64,000 bases of DNA from Podospora bellae-mahoneyi (Eukaryota; Ascomycota; Sordariomycetes; Sordariales; Podosporaceae), in the NCBI RefSeq assembly GCF_035222275.1, contig NC_085884.1, forward strand, positions 2,418,001-2,482,000. Reading direction: 5' to 3'. Below the pieces are notes generated by a model. That model was not told the DNA's origin. It did no database searches and saw only the letters and a program-made list of their open reading frames with translations. Positions 1-10,084 of the stretch are shown here, piece by piece. Both the position numbers and the translations under genes were made by a program. How positions within the stretch are numbered: position 1 is the first letter of the stretch; the number at the start of each line of letters is the position of its first letter.

Positions 1-909
1 GAACGACTCCAGCCGACTGACCACACCAGGCTTGGCATCCAGGGGCACGTTCCAGAAGCGAAGAGTGCCACTTGCTTCTCGGGAGTGGGCTGCGACGATA
101 ACGCGAGGAGATTGCCTTGTCTGTGACTGTGTTGTCGTGGACTCTACCGATCTGCTTCTCGATGCAGCCGTCGACTTGGCCAATGTCATGGCGACTCCTT
201 CACATGGCCGGCTCTGGCCCCCCAACAGCGTCAATGTCTCTCCCCACACGCCCTTTCCTGCATTCGCTGCCAGCAGGCTTTCCCGTAGCTCAGGTCGCGC
301 CTTGCTCTCGTTGGATGGTGGCGTCAGAGGCAAAGTAATCAGGTAGACCTCGCTCGTGGCGCAAGTCACAGCGAAGATGATCTTTTGTTTGAGAATGTCG
401 GCGCCATTCCAGGCTGCCTCAGCGGACGTGGTGTTTGGCATTGGCAGAACAGCAATTTTGAGGACTGCGGTGCCAAAGGCGAGATCCAATGTCTGTATGA
501 TTTCGGCGAGGGGGGAGGTCGCCGTCGAGGTCGGGCTGTCTTCGAACTCGGGCTTGTCGACAAAAGGAGGGGGAACATCTTCTTCGTCGGAATCGATAAT
601 CATGATGGCATTGGAGGTAGAACCGTTACTCTTCTCTTTTGATTTGTTCTCGGTCTTGGGTTTGAGCCTTCGACCACCGCGCCAAACGACGGTGACGCCA
701 TTCTGGTGGCCGTAGAGCAGGATTGTGGCTCCCTGAGGTGACTGGACTGGGTATGTCTTGACATGGTGTATTCTGCAACCTAGTGTATATCTAAGTGCCA
801 GTAGTTAGCATGTAGATCAAGAGAAACATGGTGTAGGCTATCAAGATGGGGAGTCGCACGTGTATTGGGTGTTCTGCGGCGTGCGCCGAGTTCTGGGAGT
901 TGATTGCAT
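1..909 (-). CDS. Nup37-like WD40 nucleoporin (5' part, cut by window edge)
   Basis: Two exons are visible. Exon 1 (860-909) starts at an ATG and encodes about 16 residues. A 69-nt intron with donor GTGCGA and a TGCTAAC branch site follows, and exon 2 (790 down to 1) runs off the left edge. The joined N-terminus reads MQSTPRTRRTPQNTQYTYTL and continues into LYGHQNGVTVVWRGG and, after a Ser/Asp/Glu-rich insert, IVAAHSREASGTLRFWNVP. These look like WD40 blades, and the order resembles fungal Nup37, a beta-propeller subunit of the Nup107-160/Y complex of the nuclear pore. That assignment is from family memory; the WD-like blades are seen directly. The C-terminal blades lie outside the window. Another WD40 protein remains possible. 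Confidence 0.6.
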
Positions 910-1458
910 GTCGTCAAGCGACGAGAGTGGAAACGGGAGGTCGGGAGTCGATGACGGGTCGTGATTTTAGATAGAATCTTGAATGGGTATGCCTAGCTTG
1001 GTGAGATTCGGAGACTGATCGATCCTTCCGTCGTGGACCGTAGTTGGGTTGTTTGTTTGTGTTTTGCTGAACTGCGATGTTGAAGCTCTGGGATAAATTT
1101 CGCCGCGCTCCAATGGCTGCCGACGCGAAGGAGCTTGGACCACCTCGCGGCGCTGAGACCCCATGTAAAGCTCAGACCCCACTTTCCACCACACCCTCTT
1201 CGCCCAAAGCCTCTCAACTAACTTTGAAGGCCTCAACTCACTAACACTCAGCCCACCATGTATCAAATTCTACGCAGCTTAACTCAAAATCAACAGAACG
1301 ATGGCCGTCTCCCCACGACCTGATCTTGAAGTGTGACAATCTTACCGTTGTAGGAAATTATAAAGAACCCAATCTAAAAAATAAAAACTTCTTCACGCTT
1401 CCCATCACCACCTTGAATTCTCTGCAACAGCCTTGCAACGACGACAAGCATATCCACC
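910..1458. other. Intergenic, promoter side of the Nup37-like gene
   Basis: No coding frame here has convincing composition. The tract should hold the promoter and 5' UTR of the leftward Nup37-like gene. Short open frames on the minus strand (967-1266) lack codon bias and splice logic. Confidence 0.4.
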
Positions 1459-2375
1459 ATGCCTACCTTCGAGACCTCCCCGACAAAGTGCATCAGGCAA
1501 TCTTGGACACCATCGACTGCCCAAAATGCCTCAACAACCTGATATCGGCCTCACCAAGTTCTCTACGTGTTCTTCAACTCCACCGCCGCGCGACACTTTG
1601 GCGCCTTGCCCAGAGGGCTATACCCGTTCCTATTCATGAGAAGCTGCAGAAGATCCGCCATCTGGATGTCGACATTCGGTTGATTGAGAAGCTGTTCAAG
1701 ATCTTTCGACGGTCTCTTGTTGAAAGCACGCGCCAACTTCGAATCGTAAAGCATCGCCCATCTAACTTGGGACCTTCTCTGTTAAGATACTTTGGACCGG
1801 CGGAGATCTTTCAAAGACAAGATATCATCCGTGGTCATTATTGCAATACTGGGTGCTCCAGAATCTCCTTCGATAGGTCAGTGCCTATGTGGCGCAGATT
1901 GCGCTCGAGGTTATCCTTCCCGAACTCTGGCTTCGCCCTAGGTCCACGTCCAGGTTAGGTTGGAATCTCTTACGTAGCGCCGGCTCAGGTCTGGACTGGA
2001 CATCCAACATGCCTTGGACCCCAGTTGAGCAGGCAATGGTCCAGACGTCGATCACTCCCAAGGTAATATCAAAGCCATGGATGCATCATATCAACTGCCC
2101 TGTTCATTTAAGTGTTGCGTCTCGCGTCGTGGACGAGGATTGGAATGGGTACGATGAGTTCTCGCTTTTCTTTGCAGCTATACTTCCAAATGAACCAACG
2201 GGGACGGTTGAGCAGTAGGTCGGGGAATAATGGGGTCCATGGTTTAAATGCTTTCTTTCTCAGAACGGAAAACATCATCGCCCAAGAGGGTTATTGGGCC
2301 AGCTTGGACTGGAGCTTTATTCTCGATGACAAGGAGTTGAGAGACTTTATTAGGCAGACCAGTCCTCTTATCTGA
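1459..2375 (+). pseudogene. Decayed, possibly F-box-like gene
   Basis: The conceptual translation contains LRDLPDKVHQAILDTIDCPK followed by CLNNLISASPSSL. This resembles the F-box-type opening of many ascomycete proteins (LPxEhhxxIhdxhxdxxxLxxLhxASPxxL). Protein-like composition then hops between frames: a phenylalanine- and alanine-rich stretch near 1560-1640 reads best in one frame, while HEKLQKIRHLDVDIRLIEK (1640-1700) reads best in another. Further coding-like pieces occur to about 2375. No single start-to-stop model with credible introns covers it, so a degenerated host gene is the simplest reading. The F-box label is tentative. The alternative is a multi-exon gene with introns I could not place. 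Confidence 0.35.
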
Positions 2376-3060
2376 TGGTAAATGACGGGAAACAGTTCTC
2401 ATAAATGGTTTGAGAGAGAATGCCGGCGGTTGACTCGTCATATTTAAGGACCTTCTCTCAGCTTAGAGAACAACAACGAGAGTCATCATGGAAGACCACT
2501 GAAGGTATATAAGGTCCATATGTAGGTAGCTGTGAAATAAATCTTACTGTCTGCAAGATTGTATTTTACATCGACACTGCAACCGTCATCAAACCAATAT
2601 GACCCTGTACACTATTCGGAATAATCCTTCCCCCGCACCGACGAATTCAGATTATAGCCTTAGCGCCCGTCCCATCTCCCTTATTGGGGTCTTGAGTTGG
2701 AAAGCATATCACCTGGCAACATCAGCGGCGACGCCCTCTTAAAATCGACTTTGCCATCATCGCCCAGTGGGCCATCTGGCAGGCCCAGAGCCTTCTTCCG
2801 CCAGACATGGAGTAAACTCACCCGCTTTGTCCACCGCATCAGTGTTTCCAGGTCGCAAAGAGAGTGAGCCTTGAGTGCAACTCATAGAAGGGGGAGGTGA
2901 TGGTGGACGGCAATAATTTGAAGACAAGACATCAGGGCAGGTCTTATTCGGGCTGGTTCGTTGGGAAAAAGGGAAAAGTTGTTTGAGGTTGAATTTTAGA
3001 TGCGTCTAGGTATAGGTACACCAATGAGGGAGAATGACAACTCGCATCAACCACAAACCC
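2376..3060. other. Intergenic between convergent genes
   Basis: No gene, RNA or repeat is supported. It should contain the 3' UTR and terminator of the leftward methyltransferase gene. Confidence 0.4.
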
Positions 3061-3897
3061 CTACGGCTTCCTCCCAACAAAAACAACCATATTCTTCTCC
3101 ACCCTGAAACCCCCCCCCTCATCCAACCTCTCCCCAACAACCCTTTTCACTGTGTCCCTCTTCCCCTCCTCCATGTCCGTCTCCCCAACACTATCCAAAT
3201 ACTCCAACACGGGCTCCACCCCCGGCAGTCTAAACTCCCCAGGAAACCTCTCCCTCTCCACCCCCTCAAACCCTGCCCCCTCGATCTGCTCGAGTGCATT
3301 CTCAGCAGTTATCTTCGCCAACCCAGCAATGGTACTCCCCCTCCCTACCATCCCCCCAATCTCAAAAAGTTCCTTGAGATGATCAAGTCCGTTCAACGCC
3401 ACGACTAGCCGTCCCCCATTTTTGAGGACACGTTTGAATTCTTGGAGAGCAGCGATCGGGTTGTCGACGTGGTAGAGCATGTGGTTTGCTACGACGGTGT
3501 CGAATTCAGAGTCGGGAAATGGGAGGGAAGTGGCGTCGCATTGCTGGATTTTGACATTGGGAAGGATGGATTCAAGGGCGGCGATGTCACGGTTGGAGTT
3601 GAGGGTTGCTACCATGGCGGGGGAGAAGTCGGTTAGTGTGAGGGAGGTGACTGAGGAGAGTTGGGAGGGGGAGGAGATGGCGGGGGGGGACCAGAGGGCG
3701 CCTGTGCCGGCGCCGACTTCGAGGATGGAGCCGCTTTTGGGGATGAAGGTTTGGGCGAATTGGAACCAGGATTGGGGGTGCGTGTTGTAGTTGTGGATTG
3801 AGAGGCGGGCGGCGAGGCGGGAGGAGGTGGTGATGTATTGGGATTTGGCGTGGGTGTGGGCTGTGAGGGTTGGGATGGTGGTGGTTGTGGTGGTCAT
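3061..3897 (-). CDS. Class I SAM-dependent methyltransferase
   Basis: A single exon of 278 residues. I chose the ATG giving MTTTTTTIPTLTAHTHAKSQ; the longer open frame upstream begins at a non-ATG codon and is low-complexity. Motif I, ILEVGAGTGALW, is at about residues 58-69 and is the glycine-rich SAM loop. A DATSLPFPDSEFDTVVANHM stretch carries the motif II/III region of the Methyltransf_11 family, followed by a typical LKNGGRLVVALNG. The fold is clear, but the methyl acceptor cannot be read from sequence. The gene is the distal member of a run of minus-strand genes (transporter, reductase, ATP-grasp ligase). Its upstream region has two copies of a 10-mer also found upstream of the transporter and reductase. 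Coding-strand composition switches from C-rich to G-rich across the gene. Confidence 0.85.
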   Translation of the reverse strand: MTTTTTTIPTLTAHTHAKSQYITTSSRLAARLSIHNYNTHPQSWFQFAQTFIPKSGSILEVGAGTGALWSPPAISSPSQLSSVTSLTLTDFSPAMVATLNSNRDIAALESILPNVKIQQCDATSLPFPDSEFDTVVANHMLYHVDNPIAALQEFKRVLKNGGRLVVALNGLDHLKELFEIGGMVGRGSTIAGLAKITAENALEQIEGAGFEGVERERFPGEFRLPGVEPVLEYLDSVGETDMEEGKRDTVKRVVGERLDEGGGFRVEKNMVVFVGRKP

Positions 3898-4261
3898 TTT
3901 GGTGGTGGTGATGGTGGCAATGATATTGAGAGTGGTGATGGAGAGGTGTTGGGGGGGAAACTGCTTCACAGCTGATTCTCGTTTCTGAGTCAAGGGCCGA
4001 GGTGATCGGATCAGTGATGAGATTGAAATTCTGCTGGACAAGTCAAGGTGTTGTACGTGTGTTGTCGTCACAGTGAACATCACGAGAGAAGATCTGGTAT
4101 ATCAATGGAGTCCATGGTCAACACCTCTGCGACCAGCCATCAAGGTGCGTACCTGCCAGGTGGTATCACGAAGGGTACCTACGAGGTACTTCCAGGAGGG
4201 GTGGACTGCAGATCGGACCCCCCTGTTCGGAGGGTGGGAAGCCAAGCCAGCCCCTCGCTGG

Positions 4262-4293
4262 TGAGCAAGTTACAGGTTGCATGAGCAAGTTAC
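4262..4293. promoter_or_regulatory. Tandem TGAGCAAGTTAC motif upstream of the methyltransferase
   Basis: Two identical 12-mers TGAGCAAGTTAC (4262-4273 and 4282-4293) are spaced 20 bp start to start, about 365-385 bp upstream of the methyltransferase ATG. A TGCTCG hexamer follows at 4297-4302. The same 10-mer core in reverse orientation, also with TGCTCG nearby, occurs upstream of the peptide transporter and the reductase. A binding site for a shared regulator is inferred; no factor is assigned. Confidence 0.4.
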
Positions 4294-4541
4294 CGCTGCT
4301 CGGGTACGTCGTGTTTCCTTGCAGTCTGCATCGACCTTTACCGAATATCACTGACGGAGTGCTGGGTCCCGAGAATGTTCAGTGGGGGTTCTAGGCATTG
4401 GTCATAGGCTTCATCGTCGTACTTGACAGATACCGGAACGGAATTAGGTTGGATAACAGTCGCAATGTGAAGGTGTAGGTATAGAGAGCAGGATGTATTA
4501 TGTCGAGAAAATTCTAGCCATCTTGAAGCAGAAGTTGAGAA

Positions 4542-6556
4542 CTAGAACTGATTCAACGACGCATCAATCTTGTCATAGCGGCGGAACCGCCACAGGAACG
4601 CCACCGCAGACACCCCCATAGCTCCCGCCAGACACGAGTACACAATCACCATGTTCGGATCTTTAGACGCCGGGCTGATAGCCATTCCCAAAAGACTGGC
4701 CACTCCAGCAGTGAGCTGCGTCAAGGCTTGGACAACAGTCTTCATCTCCCTTGGGGCCTTGCTGTAGGCGTACTCGAATGCAGTGACAAAGCCCAAGATC
4801 TCTGCAATGGCAAGCAGGATGTAGACCGGCAGCTGCACCCACACACTGACATTGTTGGGCTGCCGACCTCCTTCGGACTCGGGGCAGTTGTAGGGATGGT
4901 CATAGCAGGGCCCGGCAGAATAGATCAACTTCTGAACTCCAGCAGCGTAAGCCATGGAAGCTCCGCAGAAGATGAACGACGTCGTGATGCGAGCAATGGG
5001 GCCGAATGGAATCTTGCGGCGAGCGAGAAACTCGTAGAGGCCTTGCATGATTGGCCCAAAGATGATGCAAGCCACGCCAGAGAAGGCTTGGATCATGTCG
5101 TTGGGGACACCGGAGAGAAGCATCTGGCCGGCTTGGGAGACGAGGTTGTTGTACATTTGGGCGATGCAGAGGTAGAAGATGACGAGGAAGAAGCTGATTT
5201 CGTGTTAACACTTGGATCATGAGATCAGAGGTCAAACATACATCACCCTGCAGGCAATCATGCCGCGGCGCATTTCTTCCACAAAGCTATCTGTCCATGG
5301 AACCTCTTTGCCGTGGTGGGTCTTTTGATAGGATGGTTTTGTGTGCTCCAGCTCGAATCCGTTCTTTGAAGCACAGACAAGGACTCTTACAGCCTTGGGC
5401 AAGACATTTCCTTGTGGTTTGACCTTGACTATCTTTGTTGTCAGCTTATGTCAGTTGTTTCAGGTCAGAGATGAACATACCGAGCTTCTTGGACCACAAA
5501 AGAAACAAAGCTATCGATATGCAAAGTGTAACAGTAGCCAGAAGGTACGCTGACCAAAACTCATGGTGCCACTCGATAAAGGTGACTGGTATGGAACTCA
5601 AGGAGGCAATGTTGGTGAACCTGGGAGAGTCAGATGAAGTTGCAAGGGCAACTGAAGAGTGGGAGAACTAACCAGTAATAAGCGTTGTAGATGAATTGCA
5701 GAGTCCGCGGCCCATCCACGACCACCAAGTTGCCGTTCTTCTGACGGATCACCTGAGGCTTGGCCTGCATGTACTGATCACCCAGGAAGGGGACATAGGT
5801 TGCTTTGACGGAGCCAGCTCCTAGCCCAGTCAAGATCAGTGCTGCAGCCAACCCTCCAACACCTGCTCCTTGTTCCAGAGCCGAAGGAATTGAAGTGCCA
5901 ATGAAGACTACACAGCCTGCAAGATAGCATCTGGGTTCAGGTCAGCAAAGGTGTTTTTTTTTGTGGCGTTCAATCAAAGAAGCGTCAACATACACTAGAC
6001 CCAGAAGTAGAGTTTTGTATCTACCTAGCCATATGTCGGATATCAACGCAAAGAGCATTGGTGTCAGGAATGAGAACAGAAAAAAAGCATTGGAGATGTT
6101 GACGGCTGTTGCTTGACCCAGTCCAAGAGCTCCCGGGACCGGTTCTTTGCCTTGAGGGTATTGCATGTAGTTTTCTGGGCCTTTGTCAGCTTTGTGTGGT
6201 GCGTCTGTGAGACTTTAAAGACTTACGCCATGGTGCAATGAGACCAAAGTATGTAAAGCGTTCACCGGCTCCAGCAACAATGACAGCCCAGGCGGCAAAG
6301 GGGATCTTGTCGGTGATTTTGGGCAGTGTTGCTATCTCGTCTTCAGTGGCATCTCGAGGGAAAATGCTGTCATCCTGCGTTGTGTCCGACTTTGATGTCT
6401 CAATGGGATCTTCTGTTGGTGGCTGTTTCTCCAAGTCTTTGGCCTGGAATACTGGCTTTTCAGTCTCCTGAACAGCAATTGGGGGTTGTTTTCTGCCAAG
6501 AGTCAGTCAGTGCGTTTCGGTGAGATGAATAGGGACAACACATACTCCGAATCCAT
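4542..6556 (-). CDS. PTR2/POT-family oligopeptide transporter
   Basis: Seven exons: 6546-6556, 6227-6492, 5994-6174, 5673-5930, 5481-5620, 5242-5428 and 4542-5193. All introns are GT-AG and the joined frame gives 564 residues. The N-terminus opens MDSEKQPPIAVQETEKPVFQ. GAGERFTYFGLIAPW is the conserved ERF/Y helix-1 region of proton-coupled peptide transporters. LFALISDIWLGRYKTLLLGL is the loop 2-3 signature, and GLGAGSVKATYVPFLGDQ follows. The extended hydrophilic loop and the last four helices lie in the large 3' exon. The family imports di- and tripeptides with protons across the plasma membrane; substrate here is unknown. It sits between a methyltransferase and a reductase on the same strand. 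If the block makes a small peptide-like compound, this would be the obvious uptake or export partner. Confidence 0.9.
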
Positions 6557-7277
6557 ATTGAGGTGTGGTTGGTATCAGGTAAGGTATTGATGTTGCTTGC
6601 TGCACACTGAGATATCAGACAGAAGCTCCCCTCACCACTGCCAACATTACAGAGAGCGAACCCACAAAGGGCGGTCGGTGTACGTAGGTAGCCATGATGG
6701 GCCACCCACTCCAGTAACCCTCAACGTGCTAACCCTCAAGGTGTCGACTCGAAGATCGTTGAGCCAATCGAGATCCTGGTAATGCGAGATGCAGCGCGTC
6801 CCTGCAACGTGACCAGGCCTGGACTCTTGGCATCTTTGGGGGTTCCGGGGGTGCTCAGCGAAACTTGCTCAAATGCTCGCTGAAGAGATGAGCAGCCGAA
6901 GACATGCAGAAGATGAAGGAAGAATCACGGCATTTCCATGTCCGTTGATGTGCAAGTTGAGAAAGTTAGACCCCTGTCGTCGCCCACCAGCTTTCAGCGA
7001 GAACAAGTGAAGTTAGAAGTGTAGGCAGACTGTGGCTAACCAATCAAGCACCCCTCCATCTGCCGCTCTCTCTTGGGCCCCCACAATTCGATTTCAACGT
7101 CCAACTTCAACATCGCGATTCCAACAAAATCTCTGCCAAGGGAAAGCACTCTATTCACTGGCAGAGGCGAGTCATCGAAAGGAATCGAACAGTCATGTAA
7201 ACAACATTATGACATTTTGGAAATGCATATACAGAAACCACGGAACACGCCCTCCGCAAAGGCCACCATTGCCGAGC
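6557..7277. other. Intergenic: transporter promoter and reductase 3' end
   Basis: No gene is supported. The plus-strand open frames from 7032 onward are antisense shadows of the reductase. The region holds one exact copy of the shared 10-mer. Confidence 0.5.
6862..6871. promoter_or_regulatory. AACTTGCTCA motif upstream of the peptide transporter
   Basis: An exact reverse-complement copy of the 10-mer found at 4262 and 4282. It lies 306 bp upstream of the transporter ATG, with TGCTCG 3 bp further on (6874-6879). Co-regulation is inferred. Confidence 0.4.
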
Positions 7278-9416
7278 CTACCAAGAGAACGCGTCCACCT
7301 CGAGCTCCCAGACAGTCGGCCCGGTCCGCGCCTTGGCTGTCACCAACGCCCGAGTGTCGTCGCAAAGTCCCCCGGGCCCACACACGACCACTCCGACTCT
7401 GCTCCACCCCGTCCGCTCCTCCTCGGCCAACAGCGCCGCCACGTCCAGTCTGCTGCCAACTCTGACGTCCTTCTCAGCCACTCTGGACAACGGACCCTCC
7501 AGGTCCCGCACCAAGCCCTCGGCCGAAGCCTTGACGCTCCAGCAAATTTTGACGTTAGTGTGCCTTGCAATGTACGGCAGCACACCCGTGATTCCGACTC
7601 CTCCGGCGATCAGCAGGAGTCTGTCCGACTTGAGCACCCCATCTGTCGGGTTGTCTGGGTATGGGCCGTCCAAGAGTGTGAGGAGGGAGTTGTGGTTGGC
7701 AAGCAGCTTAGTCAAACCCTTGGACTTGCGGACGTAGAGTGTGATGCCCGTTCCAGGAGCCCCGCCAAGTGCTTGGTCGTCTCTTTGCGGTGTGCTGGTG
7801 CTGGTGACGCCGCCTGATTTCTCGACATCAGCGGTGCTCCGCGTGTCACTGCCCGAAGCAGCTCCGGACAAGGAAGCATCCCGCTTGGACTGGAGAAGAG
7901 CCGTGGGCAGGATGGAGAACGGGTGGTTCTCCCATGGTCTCCATGGGCTCAGGGCTGGAAAGTAGGCATAGGTGTGAAGACCAGGCGCAGCTGTCCACCG
8001 GATGCCCTTGACATCAACCCGCACAATATCCTCAGACACTTCTGTGACAACCGCCCGTCTGGGTCCGTTCTTGAGAACGCGGAAGACCCGGATCATACGG
8101 TCAAAGAACCAGACAGCGCAGGCGGCATACAGCCAAAACTCGTATCCCCACCTGCGCTGGAACAAGAACTCGACGTGGTACCAGCTGCCGACAATCACAA
8201 AGACGGCCATGATGATGTGACCAACGAGGAACAACTCGTACGACCACCGTCTGAAAAAGAGCGAGCTAAAGACCAACATGGCACAGGCAAAGACTGTGGC
8301 CACAATACCCCAGGCCCAGTACTCCGTCTTGAATTCGGCTTCGTAGGATTCCATGTCGATGTACAAGACCAATTCAGCAACCGAGTGGATGATGACCTGG
8401 GCAGCGTAGATCCGGGCCACCCACCGGTGGAGGACCATAAAGGTCGAGTGAGACCAGTTGGTCGCCCAGAGGAGAATGTTGTTGCGGCCAGAAAGCAGGA
8501 TGACAAGAGGCGTCAAAGCAAAAGCTAGGACACCGGTTCTGGCGGAAAAGTATCCCATTACTTCCTGCCATTCGTTCGCGAACCAAGCGTTGGGCTGAAC
8601 AGACTTGTAGCCTGCTGCCGCCATGGCGATGTTCAGCGCCGCAAACATGATGACGTACAGCGACTGGCCGACTGTTGCAGCGTTCCCGAGGAGGTAGGGC
8701 AGGGGCCGTACGTGGTATGTTCCGATGACCGAGGGATAGACCAGGTATGGCTTCAGCTTGTCTGACAGGGTGCTCATGTATGGCAGCCTGGTGAACATGG
8801 AGATGACCACTGGTGTGCCAAAGCCCACGATCAAGAGAATGAGTCTAGAGGGGTCGTTGTCAGTGGCGTGGACAGCATCACGGCCTGCGGATTTTACCTA
8901 CCCATATTGAGAGTGGATCGTTTCGGCTTGCTCAAAGTATTCTCGAGTCAAGGTGTTGGCCTTGACGGTTTCGGGATCCAAGAGCACTGTTCGGGTGAGG
9001 TGATGATCATCCTCGCCATACTGGTCTGTGGGGGGCTCCTTGATTTGTGCCAGAGCTTCGATGTATGACCACTTCGCCGCAACCGTCTTGGTGCCGGTGG
9101 CCTGCTCGGACCAAAATTTCTCCAACTTCCATCTTGGGGTCGAGGCATCGCAGGTGGTGTTCATGCAGTATGCCAGTGTCGTCAGGAAATAATCGTCCCC
9201 GGCACGGCATTCTGGTGATGTTGGGCCTCCAGCACCGTGACTGTGAGCGCCCACCGGTCCATGGTCCATCACCGAGCACTCCAGCATAAAACCCGAGACC
9301 GAGTCGTAGCAACCGAAGCCGCAGGAGGGATCGTACATGGTGATGCCATATCCAATAAGGGCTTGTGCTGGGACGTTGAGGGCCGCCAGCCCTGCTGCTG
9401 TGAGAAGGCCTCTCAT
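7278..9416 (-). CDS. Ferric-reductase-like transmembrane flavocytochrome (FRE family)
   Basis: Two exons (8902-9416 and 7278-8844), 693 residues. The start is the ATG giving a signal peptide, MRGLLTAAGLAALNVPAQA. An extracellular Cys-containing N-terminal region follows, then the ferric-reductase membrane domain. It has the paired haem histidines expected of the family: LHRW and IIHS in one helix pair, VGH and WYH in the other. HPFSILP matches the FAD-binding motif, LLLIAGGVGITGVLPY the NADPH site, and VCGPGGLCDD the nicotinamide end. Known members reduce Fe(III), Cu(II) or siderophore-bound iron at the plasma membrane. Between the two flavin/NADPH halves is a Ser/Thr/Gly-rich insert, usual in fungal members. 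Substrate is unproven; a role in metal or metallophore handling fits the neighbourhood but is inference. Confidence 0.9.
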
Positions 9417-10084
9417 TTTGGTACCGTTGCTGAAGGACCTTGACTCGAATTCGACATGAAAGAGAGATGCGAGCCAGCTGGAAAGGCACAAAGCCAGGGA
9501 CAAGGGCGACTTGATCAGACAAAAAGATTACGGGCCCAACACGTTCTCCCAGCATGGAAGCACAGGATTCTCGACGTTGTATTAGTATCGGCTTCCGCCC
9601 CGAGCACTCGCCAAAGCACAGGGATATGTGAACCAACCGGCTTGGGTCGCAGCCCGCGATGCCGGTTTCTGGGGAATTTAGTTGGCACCTCCTCGCTACC
9701 CATCTTGGGACTTCTGTCGAGGTCTCGAGCCAGGAAGATTCAGTCACGGCGTGTTGTGGCTTGCTGCTGATGCTTGCGGGGCCCCTTGTTTATTGATATT
9801 ATACGGCAAATTTGCTCAGATGCCGAAACTTGCTCACTGGTGGCGCATGTAACCCCCGAAACCTGCTCACAACTGCTCGCTTCTGACTGGCTGGGTGAGT
9901 GTTTTCTTGGCATAGCCATCACTGACAGACAGGGGGGGGATATTGCAGTTCAACTGTTGTCCAGATCTTTTCTTTTGTGGTTACGATGAAGACACTATCC
10001 ACACTACTCAAGAGTTACCTTATCTTTGCCCATGTTTAGGTTTAGCCTTTCAGCTACACCGACACCTGTCAGGATGAGCGAGTT
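9417..10084. other. Intergenic: reductase promoter
   Basis: No coding frame is supported. TGCTCA-type words are dense at 9809-9880, including one exact copy of the shared 10-mer. Confidence 0.5.
9827..9836. promoter_or_regulatory. AACTTGCTCA motif upstream of the reductase
   Basis: Third promoter with an exact copy of the 10-mer, 411 bp upstream of the reductase ATG. It is flanked by near-copies AAATTTGCTCA and AAACCTGCTCA and by TGCTCG at 9874-9879. Confidence 0.4.

Noticed and set aside
7032-7817. 261-codon plus-strand frame overlapping the reductase 3' end
   Set aside because: Antisense shadow of the NADPH-binding domain; no family motifs.
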